In this document: one piece after another, positions 11,591-23,591 of the stretch
How the letters are laid out: every line of letters begins with the position of its first letter
Position numbering within the stretch: position 1 is the first letter of the stretch
Program-made: the position numbers and the translations under genes
Assembly (NCBI GenBank): GCA_009761415.1
Contig: QUOL01000014.1
Span: forward strand, 620,001 to 684,000
Length of the DNA: 64,000 bases
From: Sarcomyxa edulis
Taxonomy: Eukaryota > Basidiomycota > Agaricomycetes > Agaricales > Mycenaceae
Reading direction: 5' to 3'
Notes under the pieces: model-generated
What the model saw: the letters and a program-made list of their open reading frames with translations, nothing else
Told to the model about the DNA's origin: nothing
The model's database searches: none

Positions 11591-13281
11591 ATGCCGAGGC
11601 TCGATTACTCGAAGTGGGATCAGCTTGAGGTACGGTGAATCAAATTAATCTGCGAGATGTTAGTCTGATTATCTGTATGTCCACCTACCAAGCTATCCGA
11701 CGACTCAGACATCGAAGAGCACCCCAACGTCGATACACCAGCTTTGATCCGGTAAGTCTGACCCATGATCCCAAACTCATGATTATCAATAGAGCACCTA
11801 TCTTCACAGATGGCAACAACAAAAAATCCATGAGAAACGCGAAAAGCGCAAGGAGAAGATCGCTTCTTTGAAAGCAGAGATCGCGTGCAATGATGTACTT
11901 CTTCCCCGGATTCAAGCCATTCACTCCACTCTTATATCTCCTCCCGTTGGCAGGTCCAAGGTGGACTTGTTCAACGAGATGGTGGAGAAACTGGAAAGGG
12001 ATCCGTCCCCGGATGCTCCTCCAGTACCTCTGGAGACTGGGGTGATGACATACGACGCAATGATATTGAGCTTGCTGCGTAAGGTTGCTGTAGACGCGAA
12101 GAAGGAGGTAGAGGATCTGACAGAAGAGGAGGACAAGGAACTCAAGTTGGAGGACGCGTTAGTATCAGGGGTCAGCCAGCATGTGATGAGACTACCTGAA
12201 ACCCAGATCCAGTTGAGGCAGGATCTGGAGACAGAGGAGAAGGAGCAACAGAAACATATCACCAGCGAGGACCTTCACGATGGGTTTGATAACAAGGTAT
12301 TTCTTATAGTTCCACGCCGATGATAGTTATACTGACGGGGCATATTTAGTACGTGCCTCCGAAACCAGAACCTCCTCCCGTAACTCCTGTCATCCCGAAG
12401 AAATCCAAGACAGTGAAGACCACGAAGGCTACAGAGATTGAAGTATTAAATCCCAAGGCTGCCACGGCCTCGATCAACACACATCCCACCTCTGGGAAGC
12501 TTGAAGAATCAGTCAGTCTTCCTAAATTGGCACCATCCTTGAAAGAATTCTCTCGTTTTCCCCTACGATCGTATGAGAACTCGTTCCAATTTATCCAATC
12601 CCACAGGGACGTCTTCGTACCTGGAGCAAGCGATGCGCTGCTTGTACAAGCGTTCAAAGCCGCAAGCAACGGAAAGACCAAGTACGCGAAGCGATGCGTA
12701 CACCAAAGCATGATCTTGCAGTACTGCGAGAATCTAGGTGATGATGGTGTACGCGTTTTCTTCAACAAGTAAGCCTAGTCTCCGTGTTCCGTCGGCAACC
12801 GCAATCGCTGACCATGAAAACCATGAATAGGATGACATCCGATGACAGGCGCGCAGAAGCTGTGTTCATGTATGATGTGGAAAGCGCGTACAACCATTTA
12901 TGCCAACGAGTCGCTTTGTCTTCGAAAGCTCCGGATCCTAAACCGTACGAAGATCGAGAACACATCCAATTGGTGCCTGAGAACGCGAATCAGAGCATCA
13001 CATTCAATGTCCCCGATGGACCGCCCCCCGAGGATCTCGTACTTGAAGGGGAAGAGATGGAAGGACTGGAGGTTGAGGACGTACGGAAAGCGTTGCAGTT
13101 TAGGTGGGATATTTTCGACGCGTTTCCAGAGGAACTGAAGACTGCTTTGAAGCGAGGGGAGCTGGAGGAAATAAATTCGGTGCTTGGAGGGATGCAGATT
13201 GACGATGCAGAGGAAGTCGTACAGGGTCTTGAGATGTCTGGGATTATGAGTTTTGCGGACGGAGACGAGACAGCCAAGTAG
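11591..13281 (+). CDS. CDC37: Hsp90 co-chaperone Cdc37, copy A
   Basis: Five exons, about 480 residues. The N-terminus, rebuilt from a 39-nt first exon and exon 2, reads MPRLDYSKWDQLE then LSDDSDIEEHPNVDT, the conserved kinase-binding start with the CK2-phosphorylated serine (Ser13 in human). Exon 3 gives RWQQQKIHEKREKRKEKI and LKAEIACNDVLLPRI. The Hsp90-binding middle domain follows (FIQSHRDVFVPGASDALLVQAF, KYAKRCVHQSMILQYC), then the C-terminal helical domain (ENANQSITFNVPDGPPPEDL, KALQFRWDIFDAFPEELK). Cdc37 loads protein kinases onto Hsp90 in the cytosol. Copy A keeps the Trp after the first intron region (RWQQQ), as in canonical Cdc37. A near-complete paralogue lies at 15248-16923, and a FunK1-like kinase lies between them. 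Confidence 0.93.
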
Positions 13282-13705
13282 GTCTAGGGGAACATGTAAG
13301 GGATCCTATGCTATGTATAAATCTATGTTCGAATCTTTGTACGCATATGTTGGGCCTGTACATGTATCGTAGTGTATTTTGATGCACATCAACATACTTA
13401 GTTGCAGGAAGGCGCTACAGCCAAACTCCATAGACTCAAGAGGTCTGATATATGAGTACTATACCTGTGTCGTAATGTTGCCTCCTCTGCTGTGGAGTCC
13501 TACGACGGTTTCGGGATTTTGTTCCCGCGAATCATGATACACGTCCACAACTGATTTGTAAGCAAGAGCTTAATCGCCGACGCGACTCAAATAACCACGT
13601 GCTCTACATTTCTTCCGCTACACTCATCCTCTCAATCCTGACCGGGGCCTGACCTCTTCAATCATATAGATACGACTCGACGGAACACATATACCAGGAT
13701 AGCTC
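13282..13705. other. Intergenic between Cdc37-A and FunK1-B
   Basis: About 420 bp with no open frame that resembles a gene. It is AT-rich just after the Cdc37-A stop, as expected for a 3' UTR, and holds the FunK1-B promoter. Confidence 0.5.
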
Positions 13706-14795
13706 ATGGCCCCATCTCGTGCGAAGAGCAACAAGCCACAAGTCGGTTTTTGGACTGGGCCCGTGCCACTCCGCCAATTTTTAGATACATTCATGCCAGA
13801 GACCTTAGAGACGCGTCCCATTGTCTCGCAGAAATACTTCAATGCCATGCCTTTTGGGGTAACTAACGATCAGGAATTGTACCAACCCTTTGTGCGTCCT
13901 CTCGACTCTTCAAACGCGTCGCATTTCTAGCTGACCTCGGAATCCCAGATCGATCTTTTACACGGGGACGCAGAATCAGCGAAACCGAGCCTCATACCAG
14001 GTCTCGTTGCCATTGAATCATACCCGATCTTGAAGGACGCACGGAAGAAAATACACACCGATCTAGTTCTCTACAACGAGAATGTCGACCTCTCCAAAAA
14101 CGTGGATCAGATATCAAGGATCGAGCTCCAAATCTTAATGACACAGGAATCCAACTCTGATCCATTTCACGCAAAGGAGAACGAGCGACATCTACAAGAC
14201 CTCGCCAAATATGCTAGCCAAGCAGCTATCCGCCCACATCGCCCTTTCTCGTTCATGATCTACCTCGGCGGCCCCTGGGTCCGTTTCATCCGCTGGGAGC
14301 TTGCAGGCATGATCATCACGGAACGTTTCAACTATCGAAAGAACTCGAAACATCTAGTGGATTTTCTTTGGCGATTTGCACACATGTCTGACATTGAACG
14401 TGGTTGGGACGAAGAGATATACAGAGGTCTAGGATACACTTTTGACGAATCGGATTTCTCGCCAGAGGTGCTTCATATTCATCCACATGCACCGTTGACG
14501 CCTATCTCGCATTTCAAATCTTCTCGTCAATTCATGTCAGCGATGCTCGATGCTTTCAATGGTGAGCTGTTTGTTTCTCGGTTCTCGGACTCCGTACTGA
14601 TCGTTACTATCTGGTCCAGCCCACAAAGCGCTCTTGGACCAATGCCAGATCCTACATGGAGACATTAGTCCCATGAATATACGGATGATGCCCGATGGCT
14701 CAGGTACTCTGACTGACTGGGACATGAGAGTACCCGATCCTCAATATTTACCAAAGCCTGCTGATGGGGATCCAGAAGTGAGCCCGGCCCTATGA
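13706..14795 (+). CDS. FunK1-type protein kinase-like protein B
   Basis: A shorter paralogue of the gene at 2364-3891, about 320 residues. Start ATG 13706 (MAPSRAKSNKPQVGFWTGP). The first intron follows YQPF at the same place as in copy A (from about 13891; acceptor CCCAG at about 13949) and the next exon opens IDLLHGDAESAKPSLIPGL. Shared blocks are HRPFSFMIYLGGPWVRFIRW, TERFNYRKNSKHLVDFLWRF and AHMSDIERGW. A second intron (about 14561-14619) precedes AHKALLDQCQILHGDISPMNI. The catalytic loop is HGD instead of HRD, and DWD replaces DFG. The frame stops at 14793-14795 shortly after DWDMRVPD. An optional intron (about 14779-14829) would give a different short tail ending near 14889. It lacks the acidic N-terminus of copy A. 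Activity is doubtful without a normal C-lobe. Confidence 0.75.
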
Positions 14796-15247
14796 CTTGA
14801 GCATCTCATTCGCGGGCCCGTGTCCCAGGACTCCCAGATCATTGGAATACCATTCGATATACGTATACAATCATGTCCAAGTGATCTATGAGGGGAATGG
14901 CTGAGATGAATCTATTCGCAAGCTCGGGATAGCATTTGCAAGTAGCAGAAGAGCTGTCTATCCGACTAGACGTCGAAAAACAAAAATAAGCCTTCTCTGA
15001 ACTTAGGAATGAATTCGTTTCGAGAACTTTCGCGTCTAGACCCGCATCTCATCTCTTTCAGCTTCCACACACTTGCAATCGCTTTCATAACCACCCATCT
15101 TGGCTTTTATCCTTATCCTTCGAACTACTAGCCTATAGTTACCAGGATCGATCTCCAACACGAGCGCTTCTTGAGCGTCAACATCTGATCAGCTATATAT
15201 CAAGCGCTTTCAGTTACTTGCCACTTACCACCTACCTTAACTTTGCC
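14796..15247. other. Intergenic between FunK1-B and Cdc37-B
   Basis: About 450 bp. The first 95 bases may hold an alternative last exon of FunK1-B; the rest is presumably the Cdc37-B promoter. Nothing else was recognised. Confidence 0.45.
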
Positions 15248-16923
15248 ATGCCTCTGAACTACTCTAAATGGGATCAGCTCGAGGTTCGTTACCTTTCATC
15301 GTCTCCGATATCTCTCCTCACCTTTCTTACATGCATAGCTATCCGACGACTCTGATATCGAAGGGCATCCCAATGTCGATAAACGCTCTCTAGTCCGGTA
15401 CGTTCGTTCTCCCCATAGTCAATTTCCTTAAATGTATCACTCACCCGATCCCATCTCCTCACAGAGCCCTCCAGAACAAAAAACATGAAGAACGCGAAAT
15501 GCGTAAACACAAGATCGCTTCCCTCAAAGCCGAGATCGCATGCAATGACGTCCTCCTCCCCCGTATCCAATCCATTCACGCATCCCTCCTCTCACCTCCA
15601 GACAGTAAACCCGTACCAGTGTACTTCAACGAAATCGTCGAGAAACTCGCAACGAATCCTTCTCCCGAAGCTCCACCTTCGATGGGGGAAGGGATGACGT
15701 ACGATGGGATGATTCTGAGTTTGTTGAGGATGGTAGCTGAGGAGGGAAAGAAGAAGGTAAGTGGGGGGAGCGTCGATGTGGGGGAGAGGGAGGAGAAGTT
15801 GGGACAAGCGTTGGTGGAGGGGCTTACGACGCATATGGTAAAGCTCCCCGAGGCGCAGGATCATTTGAGGGAGGAGTTGGCAAAGGAGGAGAAAGAGCAA
15901 AAGAAACATATCACGAGTGATGATATGCATGAAGGTTTCGAGAACAAGGTGTGTGGTCTCTGATTGTATTATATCGATTTTGCTACTTACAATCATTGTA
16001 ACAGTATGTGCCTCCGAAACCAGAACCCCCGCCTGTATCTACTATCAAGGATAAACCCAAGAAGACAACGAATACGACTGAGATTGAGGTTTTGAACCCC
16101 AAGGCTGCGACAGCGGCGTTCACGGCACCGGCTACGGAAGAGGAGCAGGAGGAAGCGGATGATCTCCCTGATCTTACGCCTTCTCTGGAGGCCTTTTCGC
16201 AGATCCCTCTACGCGCGTATGAGCAGTCATTCCAATTCATTCAGTCCCACCGGGACGTCGTAGTTCCTGGCGCAAGTGACGCGTTGCTGGTAGCTGCCTT
16301 CCGAGCGCAGAGCAATGGAAAGGCAAAGTACGCCAAGCAGTGCGTGCATCAGAGTCTCTTACTGCAATATTGCGAGAAATTGGGTGGAGATGGTGTACGG
16401 GTGTTCTTCAGAAAGTGAGTCTTCGATGGAATACGGGCTGATGCACGTTCACTGATGAGTATCGTACAGGATGGTATCTGGCGACAAGCGTGCTGAAACG
16501 GTGTTCGTGGACGATCTGGAAAACACGTACAAGCACCTCTGTGATCGAGTTGAGATATCCCTGAAGGAATCCGAGGCATACGAGGGTCGTGAACAGATAC
16601 AATTGGTACCAGAGAACCCAAATCAGACCATCTCGTTCAACATCCCCGATGGACCCCCGCCGGAAAACTTGGTTCTTGAAGGGGAAGGGACAGAGAAGAT
16701 GGACATTGAAGAGGTGCGGAAGGCGTTGCAGCTCAGATGGGATGTGTATGAAGCGTTCCCGGATGATTTGAAGACTGCCTTGAAGGGAGGAAAGTTGGAC
16801 GATGTGAACAAAGTGCTTGGAGAGATGGAAGTCCCGGAAGCGGAGGAAGTTGTGCAGCGTCTTGATCTATCGGGTATACTCAACTTTGCAGAGGGTGGTA
16901 TCAGGGATGAAACGGGCAAGTAG
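15248..16923 (+). CDS. CDC37: Hsp90 co-chaperone Cdc37, copy B
   Basis: Same five-exon layout as copy A. Exon 1 (15248-15283) gives MPLNYSKWDQLE and exon 2 LSDDSDIEGHPNVDK, so the CK2 serine is kept. Exon 3 starts RALQNKKHEEREMRKHKI, where copy A has Trp in place of the first Ala. The middle domain is nearly the same (FIQSHRDVVVPGASDALLVAAF, KYAKQCVHQSLLLQYC), as is the C-terminal part (FNIPDGPPPENL, KALQLRWDVYEAFPDDLK). All splice phases are conserved, so both copies look functional and arose by duplication. The stop at 16921-16923 is followed by an AT-rich 3' UTR with repeated GAATAAAT units. Many fungi have a single essential CDC37, which makes this pair notable. Confidence 0.93.
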
Positions 16924-16945
16924 CCTATAGGTGGGGTGTAACGAA

Positions 16946-17012
16946 TATAATAATGAATAAAATGTTGAATAAATGAATAAATGAGGAATAAATGATGAAT
17001 AAATGATGAATA
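16946..17012. repeat. AT-rich GAATAAAT-type imperfect tandem repeat
   Basis: Repeated units of GAATAAAT and GATGAATAAAT just behind the Cdc37-B stop. The units contain the polyadenylation-like AATAAA hexamer several times, so this region may serve as the 3' end signal. Confidence 0.6.
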
Positions 17013-17163
17013 TCCTGTAGTGGGTGGTCTGTGCGCAGGCATCGTGGGAGAGTTTGATTTGCTGTTGATCGTTATCGTCCAACTCAGCTTTGGACGTCCA
17101 ACTGCTATCCCCGCCTGCGAGCTCATCGTCCAACTCAACGTCAAGCACATCCTCCTCGTCGCC

Positions 17164-20100
17164 ATGGACATCGACGAACCATCCCAACCAGCAACAGGCG
17201 ATCCAGCTTCTTCTCTACGTGCTGCTGCTCTTTTGACTCTCAAGTCAAAGCGCAGAAAACCCACCACGGAAATATCCACTATTCTCCCACAACGCCCACT
17301 CCCTCCAGATCCCAGCTTCACTCTTGATTATGGTCAAGAAGATTCTCCAGATGTACCCATGGAAGAGGCCCCTCCACCTCCATCGTCGACGGATGATGGC
17401 CAGCTCAGAGAAGAGGGCGAAATAAGTGATACTGAAGGAACTCCACCTCCGTCTAAAGATTCTGTCCGTTCAACACCTCCCATCGATACCAACCTCAATC
17501 CTCCAAAGCCTCCTACTCCTATACCAAGAAGCCCAACACCTACACCAGCCCGTCCTTCAAGGATCGAATCACCCATCGAGGAACCTCAACCAGTCGATGA
17601 CCCTCAAACACCTGTACCGCTTCAGGACTCTCCCATGGAAGCCCTAGCGCCAATCGAGATACCCACCATAGTCCCCATCGTAGACGAGAATCACGTCAGA
17701 CCAGGTCTCGAAAGTATGTTGCATCTGATTCACCCTTTTTACATTTCCTTACATTTTCAATTAATAGTGACTCAATTTCAATACGATACTGCCAAAGACC
17801 TCATCCTAGACCTCTTGGGGTGGGGTGTCGCGCCCGAGTACCTCGTCGACTGTGGTCTTACCCGTGAGATCGTATTCTACGTTTTCACCGAGCTCAACCT
17901 ACGACTTCCTGCCAATCTCGATATCTCCGGTTTGATCCCCTACGCACCTGGTATCCTTGTACCCATCGAGACTGTTACCGTTCGCAGGACATCGATGCCT
18001 CCTCCGCCTCCGCCTATCATCACAGGCTCCAACCCAAGAGCCCATCCAAGCCTTCCTGCTAAACCCCCGCTGTCCAAGTCTTCCTCATCGTCGCAGCCTC
18101 AGCCTCAGCCTCAGGATTCTCCAACATCCGCTACCACATCGAAACCACCTACCTCAGCTTCGGACAATCCTTCTCCATCTACACCTGTCGTCTCAGCCAG
18201 TCTCCATGACATGGAAAGACAAAGAAGACAAGAATTGTTAGCACGAAAGGCGGTCCAAGCAAGTCGGAAGCTAAAGACGACACTATCGACTGAATCACTC
18301 GTAGACGCTGGAGCTTCTGCATCAACATCTGCTATATCACCCACGGATCCCAGGGATGGTGATATCGAGATGGCACCTCCCGTCCCGACCGAGACCGTTG
18401 ATGACTTCTTGAACAGCATCGGGCCAGTCGCTATCAGTGCTGGTGCCAGTGCCGGTCCCGCTATTGAACCTGACAATGCGTCAGAACAGACTAGTGCTGG
18501 CGATCATACACTAGTAGCTAGTCCTGATGCGATGGAGGTCGACGATTCGGAGGCGATTCCTGGTCTGGGAACATCAGACTTTACTCCATCTGATCCTAGT
18601 CCTGATGCATCCTCCGCTCCAGCGAATCAACGCCCACCACCACTGGATGCAAGCTCGTTCACAGAAATTCGCGATCCAGCACCACCTTTATCGGGTGATT
18701 CTACAACGTCTACGTTCGAACAAGCGTCTTCATCCAGTCAGACCCCGACTCAATCCCAATCCCAAACCCAAGCTTTCACGCCCACACAAACACAAAGTCA
18801 GAGTCAAGTCCCGCCAACCCAACGTCGAGGAACGAAACGACCTGTCGCTGCCGACTTTGTCGACTTTGATGGGTCAGGACCTGGGTCTGGACGTGGTCCG
18901 CACTCGAATTACATCACTGGTGGTAATCCGATGACGAGGCGGAAGACTGGGATGGGTATGGGTATGGGTATGGGGTATAGTAACGGTAACGGGAACGGCA
19001 ATGGCTACGGCAATGGGGGCTTCGCAAGTGTGAGTGGGATGAGGAGGTGTGTTATCGATTTGAGCGATAGCGAAGGGGAAGGGGAGGGTGAAGGGGACCG
19101 TATGTATGTGGATGTGGAACGAGATAGGGACAGACAGAGGGAGCACGAGGAGTATGCATATCGTGAACGTGAACGGTGGAGTAGAGTGGGAAATGGAGGG
19201 GGTTGGTCTCCCGGGAGGTATTCTGCCTCTGGTTCTGCGGCTCATACGCCCGGTTGGGCTACCCCTCCTTACCTCTCGACGTCTGCTGCCCCCGCCAACA
19301 ATGGCATGTCGCCTGCTGCGTTGATGGAGAAAGAGCAGGAGATCAAGAAAATGAGAGAGATGATTGCTCAGAGGGAGCAGAATCGATTGAAGAAACTTGC
19401 CGCTGTCAGCATCGATATTCTCCTCTTCTATATTCTCAGTACTGAAAGGCTATATTATAGATGACGATGTCCATGGCGAATGCACCGGATGTAGCCACGG
19501 TGTCACCTCCATCGACGCCCAATGTATCCGCTGCTATTCCTGCTTCTTTGGCTTTGGCCACTGCCTCGGTACTCGTCAAGCAAGAGGAAGACGACACTAT
19601 TCCGCTTCATACTGGTATTTACATCGTCCTTTGCTTCAATTGGTATCGTCTAAGCTAATCAACCTCCAGAACGACCCCCAATACCCGACTCTAATGATAC
19701 TGTTTCCGTTGTTGCTGGCGCATCTGCAACAACACCCTCCATCGGTTCTCCCTTCCGGTTCCTCGCCCGTCGGATCTCCGGCTGATTTCTTGCGACCGTT
19801 TCTGTTTTTTTTTGTGCCTTTCGGTGTATGATTATTGTAGATGAACGCGAACGAAAACGAGAACGCAAGAACGCCACGAATACCATGGAGCACGCAAGCA
19901 CGGGAGAGCAAGGCGAGTCATTCACATCCCTTCTTCCCTCATCCCCACGTCTGCCCAATTTCTATTTGGTCCTCTCGCTCCTCGTTCCCTGCCCTACTAA
20001 TCAACTTGTGACTTTTTTTTTTTTTTCATTATACTTTTTCGACCTCGCGCTTCCCTCACTCTCGTTGGCCCCCCGGACTCGTTTATGTCGACGCCACCTC

Positions 20101-21450
20101 ATTGTTTTCCCTTACGAATGCGGCATCTTCTCTTCCTTTTATGTCCTCTTTTGTTCCACCTCTTCTCCTTCTATTCTGTTCTATTCTTGCCTCGTGTCTG
20201 CATTGATGTTCTTGTTCCACCCTCCTTTTTTGTTATCGCACCCTTCTCTATTTTTTCACCATACGTTCCCGCGATGCCCGCTTTTGATGTTACCCAGTCT
20301 TGACAGCCGAAGCACGGCAAGAACAAGTGGCAAGGATCCCTTTCTCCTTCATTCCATAAATCTGCTGGGTCGCTCCGGCTTTTCCCAAAGCTAACTTGTG
20401 CTCTTTTGTTTTTCTCTATTGTCGCTATTTTTTTCTGTCCCGCCCTTCCTTCGTTCTCCTTTGTTTGTAGGTCAGCAGCACGGACTCAACTGATACTCAC
20501 CATCTGGGCCAGACGACGACGACGACGGGAATAGTCGACGACCAGGCCGCAACGTCGTCGACACAGGTGCGTCATTCTTCCAACTCCAGTTCGTGTTCAC
20601 GTTTTCTTTTTATATGTGTTTTGGTTCCACATTCCCTGACACCGGGTCCTTCGTGCTGCTGATACTGTTTCTTGTAGATACGAGCCCACCAAAGGCTAGA
20701 AGAAAACCTCGTCGACCAAGCCAGATATGACTATGCTCCTTATGATTCCTTGTTCCAGTGGTACCCTCTCTTGCGTTCATCAAACTCACCGCCAGTGTTA
20801 TCAGGCGACTTGGATACCCCAGCACATCAAGCCTCGACCTCGGCGTCAGTTTCAACCTCGACGTTATATACTTATGCATCTTCATTTTTCTCTTCTGCAT
20901 TCTCATCATCATCATCATTATACAGTATTAGTAGTACCCCGTCTTTGTCTCGATCTCAGTCCATGTCCCACCTCCCCTTTCCCCTTCCGAACTTACGTCC
21001 CCTCAAATTAGTTACCACCATGAAGCGTCTCGAGCCATATATCTCTCAACGGATATGCCAGTATGAAATACCTGGCGGCGGCGTGTGCAGGGATGCTGGG
21101 TGCACGGATGTGCACCTCGGGAGACTTGGCTTTGGCTTTGATCCTAGAGTTGCAACAGCAGCGGCAAAGGGTGTGGATCCGAGTGGTACGTGATACTAAA
21201 GGTTATCTCTGGTTTGGGATTGGCTTATGCGTCACTCCTTCCCTCCCTTCTTTTTCCTCCTCCTTCTTTTCCAGACGAAGATACCGCCAAATACCTCTCC
21301 GCGACCCTCCCACCTACCTTTGGCCTCGGCGTCTCCAAGATCTTGGACGCTCTCCGCCAACTGGACCACCACAGAATGCCGGTGTTTGAAGAGCGTGTCG
21401 CGCAAGCACTGGCACTAGCGCTATCAACGACGACGACAACAACGACATGA
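17164..21450 (+). CDS. Red1-like zf-C3H1 zinc-finger protein (nuclear RNA surveillance)
   Basis: Starts MDIDEPSQP. The N-terminal half is disordered with an EEGEISD motif often seen in ZFC3H1/Red1-type proteins. A conserved block follows the first intron (about 17715-17767): FQYDTAKDLILDLLGWGVAP, YLVDCGLTREIVFYVFTELN. Gln-, Ser- and Gly/Asn-rich stretches lead to a predicted coiled coil (KEQEIKKMREMIAQREQNRLKK) and a charged HERERKRERK segment. Near the C-terminus, RICQYEIPGGGVCRDAGCTDVH is a C-x9-C-x4-C-x3-H finger of the zf-C3H1 type, followed by DEDTAKYLSATLPPTFGLGV. Fission yeast Red1 and human ZFC3H1 scaffold MTREC/PAXT, which feeds nuclear transcripts to the exosome. A 394-nt GC-AG intron and a 20-nt exon (20307-20326) are needed to keep the frame. 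Stop 21448-21450. Confidence 0.75.
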
Positions 21451-23591
21451 ACGACTGTTCCCCACCGACTAAATCCCGCCCGTCCACCCCATCACGCGGG
21501 TCTGGGACTGGGGCTAGGGCCGGGGCCGAGGACGAGGACGAGGACGACTCAATGAGATCATCCTTCCAACTGCAACCGCAACCTCAATGTGGACCCGATC
21601 GACCTTTCGACAAGACGACAGACGCGTACGAGGAACTCTATTTGCTTGTTTTTGTGTTTTTTGGAACTCGGGGACGATGAACATCTTGTATAAAAAAACA
21701 AAGAACTGGGGGGTGATTATTAAAGAGCGCAGTAGCGCCAGGTCGAGTTTGGGGATCGTCGAGAGTACGATATGGATTTTCCTTCTCGGTCGGTATACGC
21801 CCATCCATCAAAAAAAAGAGCGGGGACGAATGTGAATGGGGGGAGTTGTTTTGAATGAAATCTATTGACAAGATGCGTTTTATATGCCTATTTCTTTTCC
21901 TTTCCTTTTCGTCTTTTATGATTTATGACAAGAACCAAGAACCAGAATAAAAAACCAGAAAAAACGAAAAGCATGTACTTTTTATGTATGGATCTGTTTC
22001 TTATAATTATGAACTTGAATTCGAGAGCGAGCCTTCAAGCTTCAAGAGCCTCCAAGTGATCGCGTACCAAGAAGAGCGTCGCCTCGCCGCCTCGCCGTCG
22101 TATCTAAGCGAGATACACATATCCGGTTGTCCCGTGCGTCGACGTCGCGTACCTTAAAATGGTTGAGCGCGCCCGGACCCTTAAAAGGTACATGTACGGC
22201 TTTCGAGGTACGCGATGGAAGTTCCTTCGCCACGACGAAGGCGTCAGAACCATAATGCCAGTGAGCTCAGGCGTCAGAATCATAATGAGGTCAGGCATGC
22301 TGCACGCGCAATTGTGACCATCCTGGAACTCTCAATTCTTGTGTGGCGTATGCATGGAAGTCGGAAGGAATGACCGAGAACGAGAACGAGGAACTCGAAC
22401 TTTGCTCGAGCTCGAACGGGAAGTGAACACGTCACGCGTTAACGTTACGACCCGGTGAATTCTCGACGCGCAGGTGCACATGATAAATTAGAAGCTTATG
22501 ATTGGATCGTTGCAGATGAATCATGATGTGATGATGATGAACAGCGTATGTTCCGATTTCGCGGTAAGGACCGCAAGGCAAGGTAAGGTTGTATAAGCTT
22601 CAATTGAAGGGCAGGTCACACCTGGACTCGTAGTTCCGTTCAACATACGGGTAATGAAACTGGGAGTGTCAGACATGCAGAGTCATATGGTGATACTTGA
22701 GCGCTGAGGCTGAGTCAGGAGGGACGAGTGCCATTGTTAGATGCCAAAAAGTACAATGCAATGGGCCGGCGGGTGACCGGGGTCCCACCCACATCAAGGC
22801 CCAGGTTTGGGAATTCGGCGATTGGAACATCAAGAGGAAAAAAAAGATGATCGAGCATCGAGATGCATGCGGCATATGATAAGATACGTTACTTGCTTCC
22901 GTTGGCGCGTCGAGGTTGAGTGAGTTCGAGGTCGAGGTGTAATGAATGCATGAGGGGGAGGATAACGGCATGTATTAAGAAGGAAGGCACACGGTTGTGG
23001 TTGTGATAGCGACAGCGGCGGGACTGGAGTAGGGTAGGGCGAGGAAGTAGGGTTTGATGCCATGACTGGGTGTGGGGTGTGGGTGGGATGAGTCGGCGAT
23101 CTATCGACGAAGCCAGGTAGTATGAATTTGGACATGTGGGATGGACTGCAGGCTGCGGCGTAAGTATATTTGGACACACAATTGCCGTAACAGCGGCCGC
23201 ATTGTGGGCACTAGCACTGGGAGTGGGCGAAGTAGGAGGGGGGCAGTAGTGGTGAGCAGAGGATAGTCGACTAGGCTACCAGGCTATGAGGCTATGAGGC
23301 TACTCTACTAGTAGTACTACCAGGCTCTACGAAGGTACGACTGCCACTGGCCGGGTGGCGTGGGAACGGAGATACCCGAGTTTGGACCTTATAAGGACGA
23401 CCGAAATGGGATGTTTCCTCTTTGGACCCCTCCCGTAAAAGGCACATCCTCAATTCGACCATCCTCCAAATCTCAGAACTCATCCTCCGTCAGTACTCTC
23501 TTTTATTTTCATTCTTCTCTCTTTTTTTATTCCTCTTTTCTTCTTCTCCTTTTACTTCTTCTTTTTCTCTCCTTTTCATCCCTTTTGCCGT
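21451..23591. other. Long intergenic region, no gene supported
   Basis: About 2.1 kb with only short low-complexity open frames on both strands. It contains a GA-rich repeat (about 21520-21545) and a short tandem repeat based on AGGCTATG (about 23272-23304). Pyrimidine-rich DNA directly precedes the MADS-box gene, as in many fungal promoters. No RNA gene was recognised. Confidence 0.5.

Noticed and set aside
17020..17163. Start of the Red1-like gene 48 codons further upstream
   Set aside because: These codons have a composition unlike the rest, and the ATG at 17164 in MDIDEPSQP has a good start context.
22669..23179. Overlapping minus-strand frames upstream of the MADS-box gene
   Set aside because: Ser/Pro/His-rich composition from biased DNA with no conserved pattern, splice structure or motif.
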